Shown here: positions 35,083 to 46,034 of the stretch, piece by piece | Numbering within the stretch: the stretch's first letter is position 1 | How the letters are laid out: every line of letters begins with the position of its first letter | From: Omphiscola glabra | Lineage: Eukaryota > Mollusca > Gastropoda > Lymnaeidae | Length of the DNA: 64,000 nucleotides | Reading direction: 5' to 3' | Assembly (NCBI GenBank): GCA_964017045.1 | Contig: OZ024810.1 | Coordinates: 3,273,365 to 3,337,364 of the forward strand | The notes under the pieces: generated by a model | The model's input: only the letters and a program-made list of their open reading frames with translations | Database searches by the model: none | Told to the model about the DNA's origin: nothing | Translations under genes and position numbers: made by a program

Positions 35083-35199
35083 TTGTTTGTTCAAATAAAC
35101 AAGTAAGTGGTACGCTGATTAAAACAAATCAACAACTTAGGCGATGTCTTTTCAGTCTTAAGTAATGATAACACAAAGCAACTAAACAATAACAGATAG

Positions 35200-35534
35200 C
35201 AATGTTCGCCAACCATTTTTGTTCCATGCCCAACCAAAGCCTTTCTAAAATTCGTATGCCCCCCCCCCCCCCCCCCATGTCGCATATACATAACTTTTAC
35301 TATCCAGAAATAGGGTTGTTCACTAAAGAAACTGAAATGATTTTTACAACACTTTTAATGAATGCGTGTCCTAAATTTAGACTTAAACGATTCTCCTTTT
35401 AAAATACAAGTTAAGTCATAGTAGACGGTTTGTTTTCAAAATCTAGACAGCTCATTTTTCGAATCCCCCCCCTCCCTCCCCAAACAATCAAATTCCACCC
35501 ATGTGGGGCGTGGCCACCACGTTGGGAAACAGGG
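35200..35534 (+). mobile_element. Possible decayed hAT-type MITE with TGTTTCCCAAC ends
   Basis: The left end CAATGTTCGCCAAC and the inverse of the right end CCCTGTTTCCCAAC agree at 11 of 14 positions and resemble the intact element at 55898. A poly-C run of about 18 bases lies at 35259-35277. No target duplication remains. Confidence 0.4.
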
Positions 35535-36092
35535 CTCTACAGGATATATGTCGAGTATGGGGGATCACTAATAAATTGTTGCACATTGGATATTGTGTTT
35601 TGGGGACCTTTTATTTTGTGCGTACGGGAAAAAAAGTCAAATTTTCAAACATCCCCCACAGCACACGCGTACGCACAAGATGCTTTCGACCCCCCCCCCC
35701 CAAACAAAAAAAAAACAAAAAAAAAACTACCACCAGCAAAATCAAATAATTTATAAATAATTGTAACGTAACAGGAAAAAAAAATGTGTCACGGGTTAAC
35801 ACAGACGACCGTTCGGGCAAGCCCAGTGGTTCTGAAAATATTTTTTTCTATACATTAAGTGGCACTCTTTTCCGGCCTCACATTTCCTCGGCATGTCCAT
35901 GTCATGTGTTGATTCGGCTCACTTACAGGGGTGTCGCGAAAAATGACACTTTTCATAATTTTATTTCCACTCTTTAATCCATTGATACATGTAGCGGTCG
36001 TGGTGCATACACTGGAGTGACCACCAAACACTGTAATGTATTTTGTTTATGTATCGCTATTTCGAAATGCGCTTTTTAGAAATGTACAGAGG
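35535..36092. other. Non-coding stretch with C- and A-runs
   Basis: A C-run at about 35689-35701 is followed by A-runs. Overlapping frames at 35430-35756 are low complexity. Confidence 0.45.
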
Positions 36093-36247
36093 GCGCCTGA
36101 TGAAAACCTAAACATGGCATAGGCGCCTGATGAAAACCTAAACATGGCATAGGCGCCTGATAAAAACCTAAACATTGCATAGGCGCCTGATGAAAACCTA
36201 AACATGGCATAGGCGCCTGATGAAAACCTAAACATGGCATAGGCGCC
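36093..36247. repeat. 30-bp minisatellite, 5 copies
   Basis: Copies of GGCGCCTGATGAAAACCTAA plus ACATGGCATA. The period of 30 keeps minus-strand frames open (36047-36327). Confidence 0.96.
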
Positions 36248-36354
36248 GGGAATTTAAAAAAAATCATAATTAAGGAACCACTGTCGTAGCCAAGTGGGGG
36301 TGGGGGTGGGGGATACGTGACACGCACATGCGGTTGACGAAATATAACTGCGGT

Positions 36355-36652
36355 AATGCTACTGTTGAGTACTGTAGTAATGCTATGCTGGGTACTGTAG
36401 TAATGCTACTGCTGGGTACTGTAGTAATGCTACTGCTGGGTACTGTAGTAATGCTACTACTGAGTACTGTAGTAATGCTACTGCTGGGTACTGTAGTAAT
36501 GCTACTGCTGGGTACTGTAGTAATGCTACTACTGAAGGCTGTAGTAATGCTACTGCTGGGTACTGTATTAATGCTACTGCTGGGTACTGTAGTAATGCTA
36601 CTGCTGGGTACTGTAGTAATGCTACTACTGAAGACTGTAGTAGTGCTACTTC
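36355..36652. repeat. 24-bp minisatellite, about 12.5 copies
   Basis: Copies of GCTACTGCTGGGTACTGTAG plus TAAT. GCTACTACTGA variants recur at about 36450, 36527 and 36620. Open frames on both strands (36270-36733) are periodic artefacts. Confidence 0.97.
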
Positions 36653-37887
36653 TGAGTATGATTTTAGCGATATCTGGCGAGTTCGTTGGTAAAAACACAA
36701 GGCAACGTTATGGCGACAATTACTAAAAAACAATGCGTGATAATTTTACAGCCTTGGATATATAAATATGCTACGTTTGGGCCGAAAAAGTTTGTGGATG
36801 ATTATTATAGAATTTTGCTATAGATGTACGTTCTTTCTGCCGAAGCCCCCCCCCCCCCCCCCCGGGCGCTGTAAGCAAATTCTCCTAAAATGACAACACG
36901 CTCCGCCCCTCAGTTCTTGTTTACTAAACCCCTTTTTGTGCTCTGTGTTTAAAAAAATGTATTCTTCAAGGAACGCTTTTCCCGCCATTTACTTGGTGAC
37001 GCAATTGTATAGTAATCATGACGTATTGTCTAGACTGCAGGTGTTTCATGCATTGGTCAGCAGTCGTCAAAAGATCTTTGTTACCGGATGTTTGTAATTT
37101 TTTCTATTCTTATAAGGAGCTGCGCTATTGATGTGTCTAATGGAATGTACAACCAGTTAGGTGTATTTATAGATAAAAGTGATTGAAGTTTCATTACTAA
37201 TAAAGGGAAATGCTCCTGTGTTTAATTTTGTGTATAATGATGTATGAACCTGTGAAGAATCTGATGAATTAAACCAAAAATAGAATATATCGGACTTTGA
37301 CAATATCACTTGACCCATGGTAAATATTTTGTCTTCCCAGATTCCCAGGCTTGCAGTTACATCAACAACTTGGATTACACATTGGATTAATGCTCTAGGT
37401 ATATACTAGCTGGAGGATCTCATGCGGTTGGATTACTGATTTGTGTGTGTGTTTTCTTTTTAAATTTTAATTCACCGACGGATTATTCCCCTAATATTTC
37501 TAGAGACTAGAACACTTGCAGGCAGAATTTCAAAACAGTGATAATTTAAATTGTGTGATATTCTTTGTGCAAATAAAGGATCAAATGGAAATTCCTCGGT
37601 GGACACACGCTTAAAATGTGAGTATACATTATACACAGTTCAAAGAAGTAGTATTTTTTTAAAAGGAATAATTTTAAAGCTCTGATCTCTTTGCACATTA
37701 TTATTATGTGGTAGCCATACTACCGTTTGTCTCATAAGTGAATGTAAAGAATTGATAGTATGAAATTTTAACCCGCCTTCCTTCTTGCAGTAAAGTCTAT
37801 ATTGAAAGATAGTTTTATTTTTCCAATTTTTTGGTAACTGCACGCCAGCATTGATTTACACCGCCTTAAAAACAGCTACATTGCGAC
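36653..37887. other. Non-coding stretch with a C-run
   Basis: A C-run of about 17 lies at 36847-36863, ending GGGCGC. No gene is recognised; the open frame 37640-37843 (minus) has no motif. Confidence 0.45.
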
Positions 37888-38452
37888 CATGTGATGTCTG
37901 TGTTGTAGCATGTCATGTATGTGTTGGACCATGTCATGTATGTGTTGGACCATGTCATGTATGTGTTGGACCATGTCGTGTCTGTGTTGAACCATGCCGT
38001 GTCTGTTTTGGACCATGTTGTGAATGTGTTGGATCTTGTCTTGTCTGTGTTGGACCATGCCGTGTCTGTGTTGGACCATGCCGTGTCTGTGTTGGACCAT
38101 GTCGTGACTGTGTTGGATCTTGTCTTGTTTGTGTTGGACCATGCCGTGTCTGTGTTGGACCATGCCATGTCTGTGTTGGACCATGCCGTGTCTGTGTTGT
38201 ACCATGTCGTGTCTGTTTTGGACCATGTCGTGACTGTGTTGGATCTTGTCTTGTCTGTGTTGGACCATGCCGTGTCTGTGTTGGACCATGTCGTGTCTGT
38301 GTTAGACCATGCTATCTTTTTGTCGACCATGATATGCCCGTGTTGGACCATGTCATGTTTCTGTTGGACCATGATATGCATGTGTCGGATCATGCTATGT
38401 TTGTGTTGGACCATACACTGCCTGTGTTGTATCCATGTCGTGTCTGATTTGG
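37888..38452. repeat. 21-bp minisatellite, about 26 copies
   Basis: Copies of TGTTGGACCATGCCGTGTCT plus G. A GGATCTTGTCTTGT variant recurs at about 38031, 38115 and 38240, marking duplicated blocks. The 21-bp period yields open frames on both strands (up to 223 residues) that are Cys-Val-Gly-Pro or Asp-Thr-Trp-Ser repeats and not genes. Confidence 0.97.
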
Positions 38453-39022
38453 ACCATGACATGTGCATGTCGGCGCTATTATTTGTCGCAACTCTAGCAA
38501 GACACAAAAAATTCACACACATGATAAATATCATACATACTATCCAGAGGCAGCGAAGGTGGCATTCACTTTTCGGTGGTCAGTAGCGTTTACTTGTAGA
38601 TACCACTACTTCCACAGTTTATATCAATTATTACCTTTCAAAATTTGGGCATAGAACCCGGGACTGTCTTAAGCCCTCTTTGGAATTAGTTTATTGTCAC
38701 ACACGACAGACCCAGATTTGCTACAGGGTTGGGCAGATATTAAAACAAGTCTGTGTTGTGTGCGCTGTTAGTGATGTGGGCGAGTTCTTTCCTTCTTAGT
38801 CCAAAACGAATGTCTTTCTCGGTAATCAATTATACTTGTCATACTTAGAATAATTTTTAAAAAATAATTCCCCCAACCATTGTAGAGTATTGATGGATTG
38901 ATTGGCGGTGTTTGGCGTGATCTCAGTTTGAGGCTTGGCATTGAAATATTTAGTGACATTACATGTGACGTTGTACAAGTTGAGCTAGTATCAGAAGAAT
39001 GGGGAGGGGTAGGTTTGGTGTA
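38453..39022. other. Non-coding stretch
   Basis: Nothing recognised; short open frames without motifs. Confidence 0.4.
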
Positions 39023-39030
39023 GCTGTATG

Positions 39031-39215
39031 CAGTGGCGTAGCGAGCTTAACTCGCGCCAGGGGCACAATACCTTTTTAGCGCCCCCCATACCTTTTTAGC
39101 GCCCCCTATTCGAAAACCATACAATATTATAGTAAAATATACCATTTGGCGCCCCTTTGTGAGTAGCGCCCGGGGCATGATGCCCCCCTTGCCCCCCCCC
39201 CTCACTACGCCACTG
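39031..39215 (-). mobile_element. hAT-type MITE, CAGTGGCGTAGC family, copy 2
   Basis: A 185-bp copy of the element at 4676, in the opposite orientation: CAGTGGCGTAGCGAG at the left end, ACTACGCCACTG at the right, with the internal GAAAACCATACAATATTAT and GCGCCCGGGGCA blocks reversed. Both flanks are GCTGTATG (39023-39030 and 39216-39223), an exact 8-bp target duplication. An internal CATACCTTTTTAGCGCCCC is doubled. The open frame 39047-39256 is spurious. Confidence 0.93.
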
Positions 39216-39223
39216 GCTGTATG

Positions 39224-40357
39224 GTAACTATCTGGTTTCCCGAGGCGGGCACACATTACATGATCCCGACAAAAGCCGAACTCACCGAAAAACCATACAG
39301 ATTTTAAAAAAATACGTAATTCTCAACTCACGTATTGCGCCCTGTCACGTCATGTTAGGAGGCTTTACCACAGGGGTTCTTTACTTTTTGTGTGTGCCGA
39401 AACCCCGTTTTACCACTCGTATTCGATGCTTTGAGAATTTCTTACGGTTCTTGACCTTATATATGAGAGGTACATAATGAGCGCATTCAGGATATGACGA
39501 TTATGTATCTGACATTAAATATCACGGAAACGCCTGCATCGGGTGGGGGCGTTATTCCCAACAGAGGTGTGGATTCAACTGCGAATCTTCTGTGGGTGAC
39601 GCACGAGTGAGAGGTAAGAGAGTATGGCAAATACGAAGGCGAAAAATGAGATTGTGATAAAGAGTAAAAATGAAAAATGTGATATCAACCCTGATATAAA
39701 TCATCCAAAAAATAGATTAAATGTAATATTGTATTTACTAGTAATTCCTGTCTAAATATCTTTATAAGTTAAGTGTGTCTGTCTCTGTATGTTTGCTGTC
39801 TGAAGGCTTCTTTTCTCCTTCGTGACCCACTAACATTTGTATGGCCTAATACTGGCCTATATGTAACATATAACATATATGAGTGTCCACACAGTTTTCA
39901 TATATTATAATAAAGCATTCACTCATACAAGACTGTACGTCACCATAATCTAACCTAGATTTTCAAGTCGGCCACAAATAGGGTTTGACTCCGAAAAATA
40001 TGTTTTTTGACAGATTCTTGAAATTTATTTTTATCGTTCTATTTCTGATTTGTGGCTGTTTTGACTGATGAAATTGCAGACCCCTGACTTAGCACTTTCT
40101 GAAGTTGTACCCAATCAGAACTTTACTAGTTACATCACCTGTTGTAAAGATGTCACTTGTAGAAATATCGTTTTTGGGCAAACGTGTGGCTAATATTGAC
40201 GTGCTTTGCAAAGGATCCTTGCATGCCATTCGTGTCACCACGGTACTTCACAGTTTCCTAATCTTTTATTGACCGGGGACCCCAATGTATGAGGAAACAA
40301 ACACGCTTATTAATAGGGTTAAGAAAGACACGTCGAAGGTTGGGTGTGTGTTTAGTA
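39224..40357. other. Non-coding stretch
   Basis: AT-rich sequence with no open frame above 60 codons and no repeat that I recognise. Confidence 0.45.
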
Positions 40358-40392
40358 CAGTGGTTCTGAACCTTCCTAATTGTTCGACCCTC
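40358..40392 (+). mobile_element. SPIN-like terminal fragment
   Basis: CAGTGGTTCTGAACCTTCCT followed by AATTGTTCGACCCTCTGTAG matches the right-hand SPIN end read in reverse for about 35 bases and then diverges. It is a broken copy without a second end. Confidence 0.6.
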
Positions 40393-40469
40393 TGTAGTTC
40401 AATGCATGAGAGTGTAAGTGATAAAATGGCTGTTAGATTGATTACGTAACTGGGTAATCAATGGCAGGG

Positions 40470-40692
40470 ATATGTTATTGATGACAAGGTTGTATTATTG
40501 ATCACGGGGCTGTGATTTTGATGACAGGGCTGTGATATTGATGACAGGGCTGTGTTATTGGTGGCATAAATGTGTAGTCGATGACATGGCTGTGTAACGG
40601 GTGAAATGGTGGTGTAACGGGTGAAATGGCTGTGTAACGGGTGAAATGGCTGTGTAATTGATGACTCGGTTGTGTAGTTGGTGACATTGATG
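40470..40692. repeat. 20-bp minisatellite
   Basis: About 11 diverged copies of GGCTGTGTAACGGGTGAAAT with GATGACAGG and GTTATTGATGA variants; most uniform at 40580-40660. Confidence 0.9.
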
Positions 40693-40949
40693 TCGATCAG
40701 ACAGTTCATGTAATAGAATATCATTCGATACTTTATCCCATTAGTTGTTTGAATAAACGAATTGTCATTAAACAATGCTCAGACAACGCTTCGAGCTGTA
40801 ACCAGGGCCAAACATGGGTTAAAATGACCGTTATCAAGTAAATCAAATTATGTTACCAAACATGAACGAAGAAAATGAACATGAACACCACCGGGTTGTA
40901 ATGAATACCTTTTGAAATAGCTGCAATCATTAGATCAGAAGTTATAAGA

Positions 40950-41136
40950 CAGTGATTCTCAACACCCCTAATGCCGCGACCCTTTAATACAGTTCCTCAT
41001 GTTGTGGTGACCCCTTTATATACAATTATTTTCGTTGCTACTTCTTAAATATGCGTTTTCCGATGGTCTTAAGAGGGTCCCGTGAAAGGGTCCTTCAACC
41101 GCAAAGGGGTTGCGACCCACATGTTGAGAACCGCTG
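40950..41136 (-). mobile_element. SPIN-like hAT element, older copy
   Basis: A 187-bp copy in reverse orientation, from CAGTGATTCTCAAC through TTTAATACAGTTCCTCATG, TTGTGGTGACCCC and GGGGTTGCGACCCACATG to GAGAACCGCTG. Flanks TTATAAGA and TTATTAAA agree at 6 of 8 positions, so the duplication is worn, and internal differences from the 33968 copy are more numerous. Confidence 0.88.
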
Positions 41137-41611
41137 TTATTAAACATTTAAAAAATAATACATAATACTTCTTAAAAGTGATTACTGTAAGAAGTCGTGA
41201 CATCCAGTTCGTATAGCTTTATTGTTGAAAGAATCCAATACTTATCAACAGTTGATTTTTGGCAACGTGCTTGCTCCAATCCGACCCGCTAAGTTGTCTG
41301 CCACCTCGCGGTATTGCGATGGCCTTGATCGTACATTATAAATGAATTGTGTCTCGGTCACGTCGATGGCGAAATCGTGACGTTGCGTTGTCCTTATATG
41401 TGACATTTAGGCGCGTTAGAGGGCATACTACACATCCCATTGTTAATACGGCTGATCATTACCATAAACTTAATGATTTATATTTGATTTTTTTTTTTAA
41501 ATTTAGACACATGATTATTTAAGTTAAACTTGAAACATTAATTTTTTTTTTTATTATTCACTACTTCCTCAGTGATATAAAAGAGCTTGCTCGAAGTGCA
41601 TCATACGCTTT
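41137..41611. other. Non-coding stretch
   Basis: T-runs at about 41488 and 41540; otherwise nothing recognised. Confidence 0.4.
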
Positions 41612-41868
41612 TTAGAACTTTAACTTAAGGATGTTTAACTTGTTAGAAATTTAACTTAAGGATGTTCAACTTGTTAGAAATTTAACTTAAGGATCTTCAA
41701 CTTGTTAGAAATTTAACTTAAGGATGTTCAACTTGTTAGGACTTTAACTTAAGGATGTTCAACTTGTTAGGACTTTAACTTAAGGATCTTCAACGAGTTA
41801 GAACTTTAAGTTAAGGATCTTCAACTTGTTAGAACTTTAACTTAAGGATGTTCAACTTGTTAGAACTT
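41612..41868. repeat. 31-bp minisatellite, about 8 copies
   Basis: Copies of TTTAACTTAAGGATGTTCAA plus CTTGTTAGAAC. Confidence 0.96.
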
Positions 41869-42456
41869 TTGAAACCGATTACCGATTGTAGATTTTTACA
41901 AAGCGATAATTGATTTAAGTGCATGAATTTTTAAATATTTTATTTCTATTTTTTAAAAAAAAGGAAATCACGTTATTTCGTATTTCCTAAGTTAAAGACA
42001 ACCGTTAAAAAAATGTGTCGAGAAATAGGTCGATTTCTCGCTTGTCCAACTATTCCACACGCTGTATCGGTGTCAGCTGATTGATGCCAGGAACCGGTCG
42101 ATGGGGACTAAATTTTTTTCCAAAAATAGACCACTGTTCCTTAGATAAATTGGAGGTCACTCTGCTTCGTTGAGCTGTTGGTAATTTTGGTAATGCACTG
42201 CAAATAAATAATAAAAACAATATAAATAAAAAAATAATTAATAAATGTTTTAGAACAGAATTCCTAAAAACCGAGAAACGTCCTTCCAAAATTAAACGAT
42301 TCTATAATGGTTAGTTCAACTTCAGCACTGTTAATGCAACAAACTATTTGAACGATAGGAAGAAATGTTTTTTAATTAACCTACACACGCCTTACATCTT
42401 AACTTGATAGCCGGCTCGTTTGTTTCATTATTGTGTATCATTGATGGTAACAATAA
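41869..42456. other. Non-coding stretch
   Basis: No gene recognised; the open frame 42050-42289 (minus) has a hydrophobic run but no motif or start context. Confidence 0.4.
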
Positions 42457-42770
42457 AACTACAAACTCATAAGCTTGTTGTGTATCAGTGTGGTTAGCAG
42501 TGTAACTACAAACTCACAAGCGTGTGGTATATCAGTGTGGTTAAGAGTTTAACTACAAACTCACAAGCGTGTTGTGTATCAGTGTGGTTAACAGTGTAAC
42601 TACAAACTCACAAGCGTGTGGTATATCAGTGTGGTTAAAAGTTTAACTACAAACTCACAAGCGTGTGGTATATCAGTGTGGTTAACAGTGTAACTACAAA
42701 CTCATAAGCTTGTTGTGTATCAGTGTGGTTAACAGTGTAACTACAAACTCACAAGCGTGTGGTATATCAT
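42457..42770. repeat. 47-bp minisatellite with 94-bp alternation
   Basis: Between six and seven copies of a unit with AACTACAAACTCACAAGCGT and TATCAGTGTGGTTAA. Copies with GTGTGGTATATC alternate with copies with GTGTTGTGTATC, giving a 94-bp second-order repeat. Confidence 0.95.
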
Positions 42771-42825
42771 TTATAGTGGTAAAACTCGCCAGCGTTCTTA
42801 AAGTGTTAACGGCAATCATGCGGAT

Positions 42826-42849
42826 GTTTCGGCAGAAAACCTTCATCAG
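42826..42849 (-). ncRNA. Hammerhead-core-like stem-loop, copy 1
   Basis: Read on the minus strand: CTGATGA, then AGG-TTTTCT-GCC able to pair as a short stem (with one G-U), then GAAAC. CTGATGA plus GAAAC around a hairpin is the conserved catalytic core of hammerhead ribozymes. An extra A stands between the first box and the stem, and I cannot identify stems I and III, so catalytic activity is only a hypothesis. Two similar motifs are at 49413 and 63734. Confidence 0.35.
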
Positions 42850-43944
42850 CAAAAACAATTTAAAAAAAAAAAATATAATAAATCAAAACTTAATATACCG
42901 GAAGTCATTGAAAATACCTTTTGATAATGGTCGAGACGTAATTTTTCAGTTATTCAGACTTTCAAACACCATGACCGTATCATTTCAATGACACGGCTCT
43001 GAACGCAGGCTCTAGTAAAAGTATCTTTAATAAATTAGCGAAATAAACCGTTAAAAATGATTTTAAAAATCAATACCGTCCATCCACACACACCTTTTTC
43101 CATGGAAAAGTTCCACCTTTCGCCGAAATTCGGTCCCTCATTAATATACGCACTCCTCATTTTACGCCACTGCTCTTATCTAATATGGGACTTTTGACCA
43201 AAAAATCGTTTTTGTTTTATGAGGGAACGCCGACGAAGAAAATTATTTGATATACTTAGGGACTCAACTTTGCCTCTAAAGGCAGAGGCGTGATGTCATT
43301 CTAAAAAAAGCAAAAAAAACAACTGTAATTGTTTCCACTGGTTTAATATCAACGGATAAAGTGCAGGGCTGTGGGGGTGAGGTGGTCTGGAATGCTTTAC
43401 AGTGCAACACAGATGCCTGCCTTTTCTAGCAGAATCTGCGGCGCAGGTCACGGTTGTTAAAGGTCAGTAAGTCCAATTAACTTGTCAGGTGAAATTCGAT
43501 TTTTTTTCAGCTTCACACGAGCGGTCAATAGAGCGTGTCATAAGTGTGGGGATGGGGGTCTGTGATGTGGACTATGTGTCGAAGCGGGTGGGAGACATGC
43601 AGGTGTGGATTGGAGGGTTTTGTTTGAGCATGAGGAAGGGCATTTTTTTTTCTGGTCAGGGTATGGTCTGGTATACGGGCATCGTCCGCCATAATGTGAC
43701 GATGGTGTGACTTCGCAGGACGAAATCACAAGGCTTGGGATTTATTTCCTTTAGGACTATATGCTGGTTCCCCATACAGCATATCGCGTCTCTCCACACA
43801 CCTGGACAACCCACGGGGACACTCCACATGTGGATGATACAGCTTCACACCAGTTGCGGCGCAGGAGTTGTCGGAATTTTTATGATATCAATGTGTCCGC
43901 CTACGGGACTCCATCTCCGGGTTTGGTTCAGAGTTTCCTTCTCT
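42850..43944. other. Non-coding stretch
   Basis: Short open frames at 43489-43710, 43735-44091 and 43761-44210 were examined; the last two enter the 21-bp array and have no motif. Confidence 0.4.
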
Positions 43945-43945
43945 T

Positions 43946-44122
43946 GGACGAGTTGCCGTCCAAGGTTAACGAGTTGCCGTCCAAGGTTAACGAGTTGCCA
44001 TCCAAGGTTAACGAGTTGCCATCCAAGGTTAACGAGTTGCCATCCAAGGTTAACGAGTTGCCATCCAAGGTTAACGAGTCCCATCTCTTAGATGAGTTGC
44101 CATCCAAGGTCAACGAGTCCCA
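43946..44122. repeat. 21-bp minisatellite, about 8 copies
   Basis: Copies of GAGTTGCCATCCAAGGTTAA plus C; one copy is interrupted by TCCCATCTCTTAGAT. The 3n unit gives Glu-Leu-Pro-Ser-Lys-Val-Asn repeats on the plus strand and counterpart repeats on the minus strand. Confidence 0.95.
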
Positions 44123-44637
44123 TCCACACGTTTGGTATACTAATGTAGATATTGGCTTTAAAAAATCTTCATGGTTGAATAGAGCTTTAAAGATTTTGAG
44201 GCAGTGTTAAATAGATTACTGTTATGTGGAGGGGATAATCCCGAAATGGGTTATACGAAACGTGCGAGCCAGAAGTATGGATTGAACTAGAGGAGCCAGT
44301 TGTAATTGCCGTAGAACAGTGAATCCCAGAGTTGGTTTGAGGGTGGGGGGGGGGGGGGTACTTCGCACAGTGATCCCCGGCGCTGATGGCAAAGATCACT
44401 GGTAGAACACTTAGTATAGTAAAGCCCAGCCAGCACGGGTGGCAAAATTTTACTGATTGGGGTGGGGGTAATTTGCACAGTGACTCCCAACGTGGGGCGA
44501 AGATTATTGGGAGTGGGCAAAGCTTAATGGGGAATACTTTAGTAGTACAGTGATCCCCAGCGTGGCGGCAAAGATTGCTCGGGGAATATTAAATCTTTGA
44601 GATCCTATGTGTATTTATTTACGTTTCAAAATGTGAA
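44123..44637. other. Stretch with a degenerate, roughly 90-bp repeat
   Basis: The words CAGTGATCCCC and GGCAAAGAT recur in altered form at about 44370, 44478 and 44558 and may be three eroded copies of one unit. A G-run lies at about 44346-44358. Confidence 0.5.
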
Positions 44638-44868
44638 GGGGCAATGTTAGACGGTACAGTTTTACTGTTGAGCTGCAATGTCAGACAGTACAGTTTTAAT
44701 GTAGAGGGGCAACGTTAGACAATACAGTTTTTATGTTGAGCTTTAATGTCAGACAGTACAGTTTTAATGTAGAGGGGCAACGTTAGACAATACAGTTTTT
44801 ATGTTGAGCTTTAATGTCAGACAGTGCAGTTTTAATGTTGAGGGGCAATGTCAGACAGTACAGATTTT
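44638..44868. repeat. 34-bp minisatellite with 68-bp alternation
   Basis: About seven copies of a unit with TTAGACAATACAGTTTTAAT and TGTAGAGGGGCAA. GTTGAGCTTTAATGTCAG alternates with GTAGAGGGGCAACGTTAG, so the working unit is 68 bp. Confidence 0.93.
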
Positions 44869-45218
44869 GTTAGTCAACCCATTGTTGCTTGCCATTTATT
44901 GGAAACTCTATTGCACGTTAGTTTGATATAACAATGTTTTTTTTTTTATCTGGGAGCGTAAACAAGCCACGAAATTGAAATTATATCTTCCTGGCGGCAG
45001 CATGGAGACTTTATTGGAGACTGTATGTGTTTGTAAAGCTCTTCAACTTAAAAGAAAAAGAAAGTGTGTGGGGGGGGGGGGTGGATTGAAGCGTTTCAAT
45101 AACTCAGAAGCGGCCTGGGGCAAAAAAAAAAAAGGGAAATTTTCAAATAAGTACCGATACATCGTATGATATGGGTCTTAGATCTTATTGAGGTGTAGTC
45201 GTTTTTTTTAGTCTATAA
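44869..45218. other. Short unassigned stretch
   Basis: G-run at about 45068-45079 and A-run at about 45122-45133; no gene recognised. Confidence 0.4.
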
Positions 45219-45313
45219 GTTAAAATTTTGCGTCAAATTTCTTTTTGAACGCATTATTTTGTTTTACTTTATAGTATAGTGCGTTCAAAAAGAAATTTGA
45301 CGAAAATTTTAAC
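45219..45313. repeat. Long inverted repeat (hairpin)
   Basis: Arms 45219-45253 and 45280-45313 are reverse complements over 34 of 35 positions, differing by one inserted G, around a 26-base loop. Each arm includes TCAAATTTCTTTTTGAACGC or its complement. This is the strongest hairpin I find in the window. Directly after it comes a degenerate array related to the arm sequence. Confidence 0.95.
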
Positions 45314-45334
45314 GTCTGAACTGAAAAAAAGATT

Positions 45335-45420
45335 CGACCAAATTTCCGTTCGATCAAATTACCGTCGATCAATTTTCCGTCGACGAAATTTCTTTCGATC
45401 AAATTTCCGGTAACCGAATT
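45335..45420. repeat. Degenerate 16-bp tandem repeat next to the hairpin
   Basis: About five altered copies of TTTCCGTTCGATCAAA (TTACCGTCGATCAA, TTTCCGTCGACGAAA, TTTCTTTCGATCAAA). They share the AAATTT and TCGA words of the hairpin arms, so both may belong to one foldback-like element. Confidence 0.75.
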
Positions 45421-45747
45421 TTATAGCATAACAAAATCTGTAAGTCTTAAGGCATTTAGCAACTGTCGATCACTCCCTGACTCCGGTGAACGACCTTGGA
45501 GCCATGCAGTTTGTTAGTCTGCTAACTGTGGATGACCCGGCACTTAACTCCGCTCATCTTTAAGGCTAGGTTCAGTTCAGTGTTTACTTTGCGATTAAGT
45601 CACACACAGCAAATAAAAGAGGTAACGATTTTCACAATGACTGGTGCCTGTCGTAATGTGAGCCGGGTCGAAGCACCAGACAAGCCAACAGAATGGCAAT
45701 TACGCCTTGATCAAGGCGCCGAGCTAAACGTTCAAATGTTAGGCGTT
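45421..45747. other. Short unassigned stretch
   Basis: The open frame 45532-45810 contains a plausible-looking segment (MTGACRNVSRVEAPDKPTEW), but it ends inside the 62-bp array and has no family match that I know. Confidence 0.3.
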
Positions 45748-45974
45748 GAGACAAATACATGCTTGAAAGCATGTGCTCATGTTAACATGCATGTTGGGCG
45801 TGGAGAGTAGAGACAAATACATGCTTGAAAGCATGTGCTCATGTTAACATGCATGTTGGGCGTGGAGAGTAGAGACAAATACATGATTGAAAAAATGTGC
45901 TCATGTTAGCATGCATGTTGGGCGGGGAGAGTAGAGACAAATACATGCTTGAAAGCCCGTGCTTATGTTAGCAT
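45748..45974. repeat. 62-bp tandem repeat, about 3.6 copies
   Basis: Copies of a unit with GAGACAAATACATGCTTGAA and GTGCTCATGTTAACATGCAT. Each unit holds ATGCTTGAAAGCAT, an imperfect palindrome. Confidence 0.95.
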
Positions 45975-46034
45975 GGTAACTCTAACATTCCGAGTTTTAT
46001 CAAATTTATTGAAATAACGGGTGTGAATATCATT

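Noticed and set aside
37851..38586. Cys-Val-Gly-Pro repeat proteins on the plus strand and Asp-Thr-Trp-Ser proteins on the minus strand
   Set aside because: All come from the 21-bp array, with several frames open at once. No signal peptide or unique domain flanks the repeats.
44187..44520. Minus-strand open frames with Pro-rich segments
   Set aside because: Short, overlapping in two frames, and driven by a G-run and an eroded repeat.
45532..45810. A 92-residue protein
   Set aside because: Its end lies in the 62-bp array, and outside it only about 70 codons remain without start context or family match.
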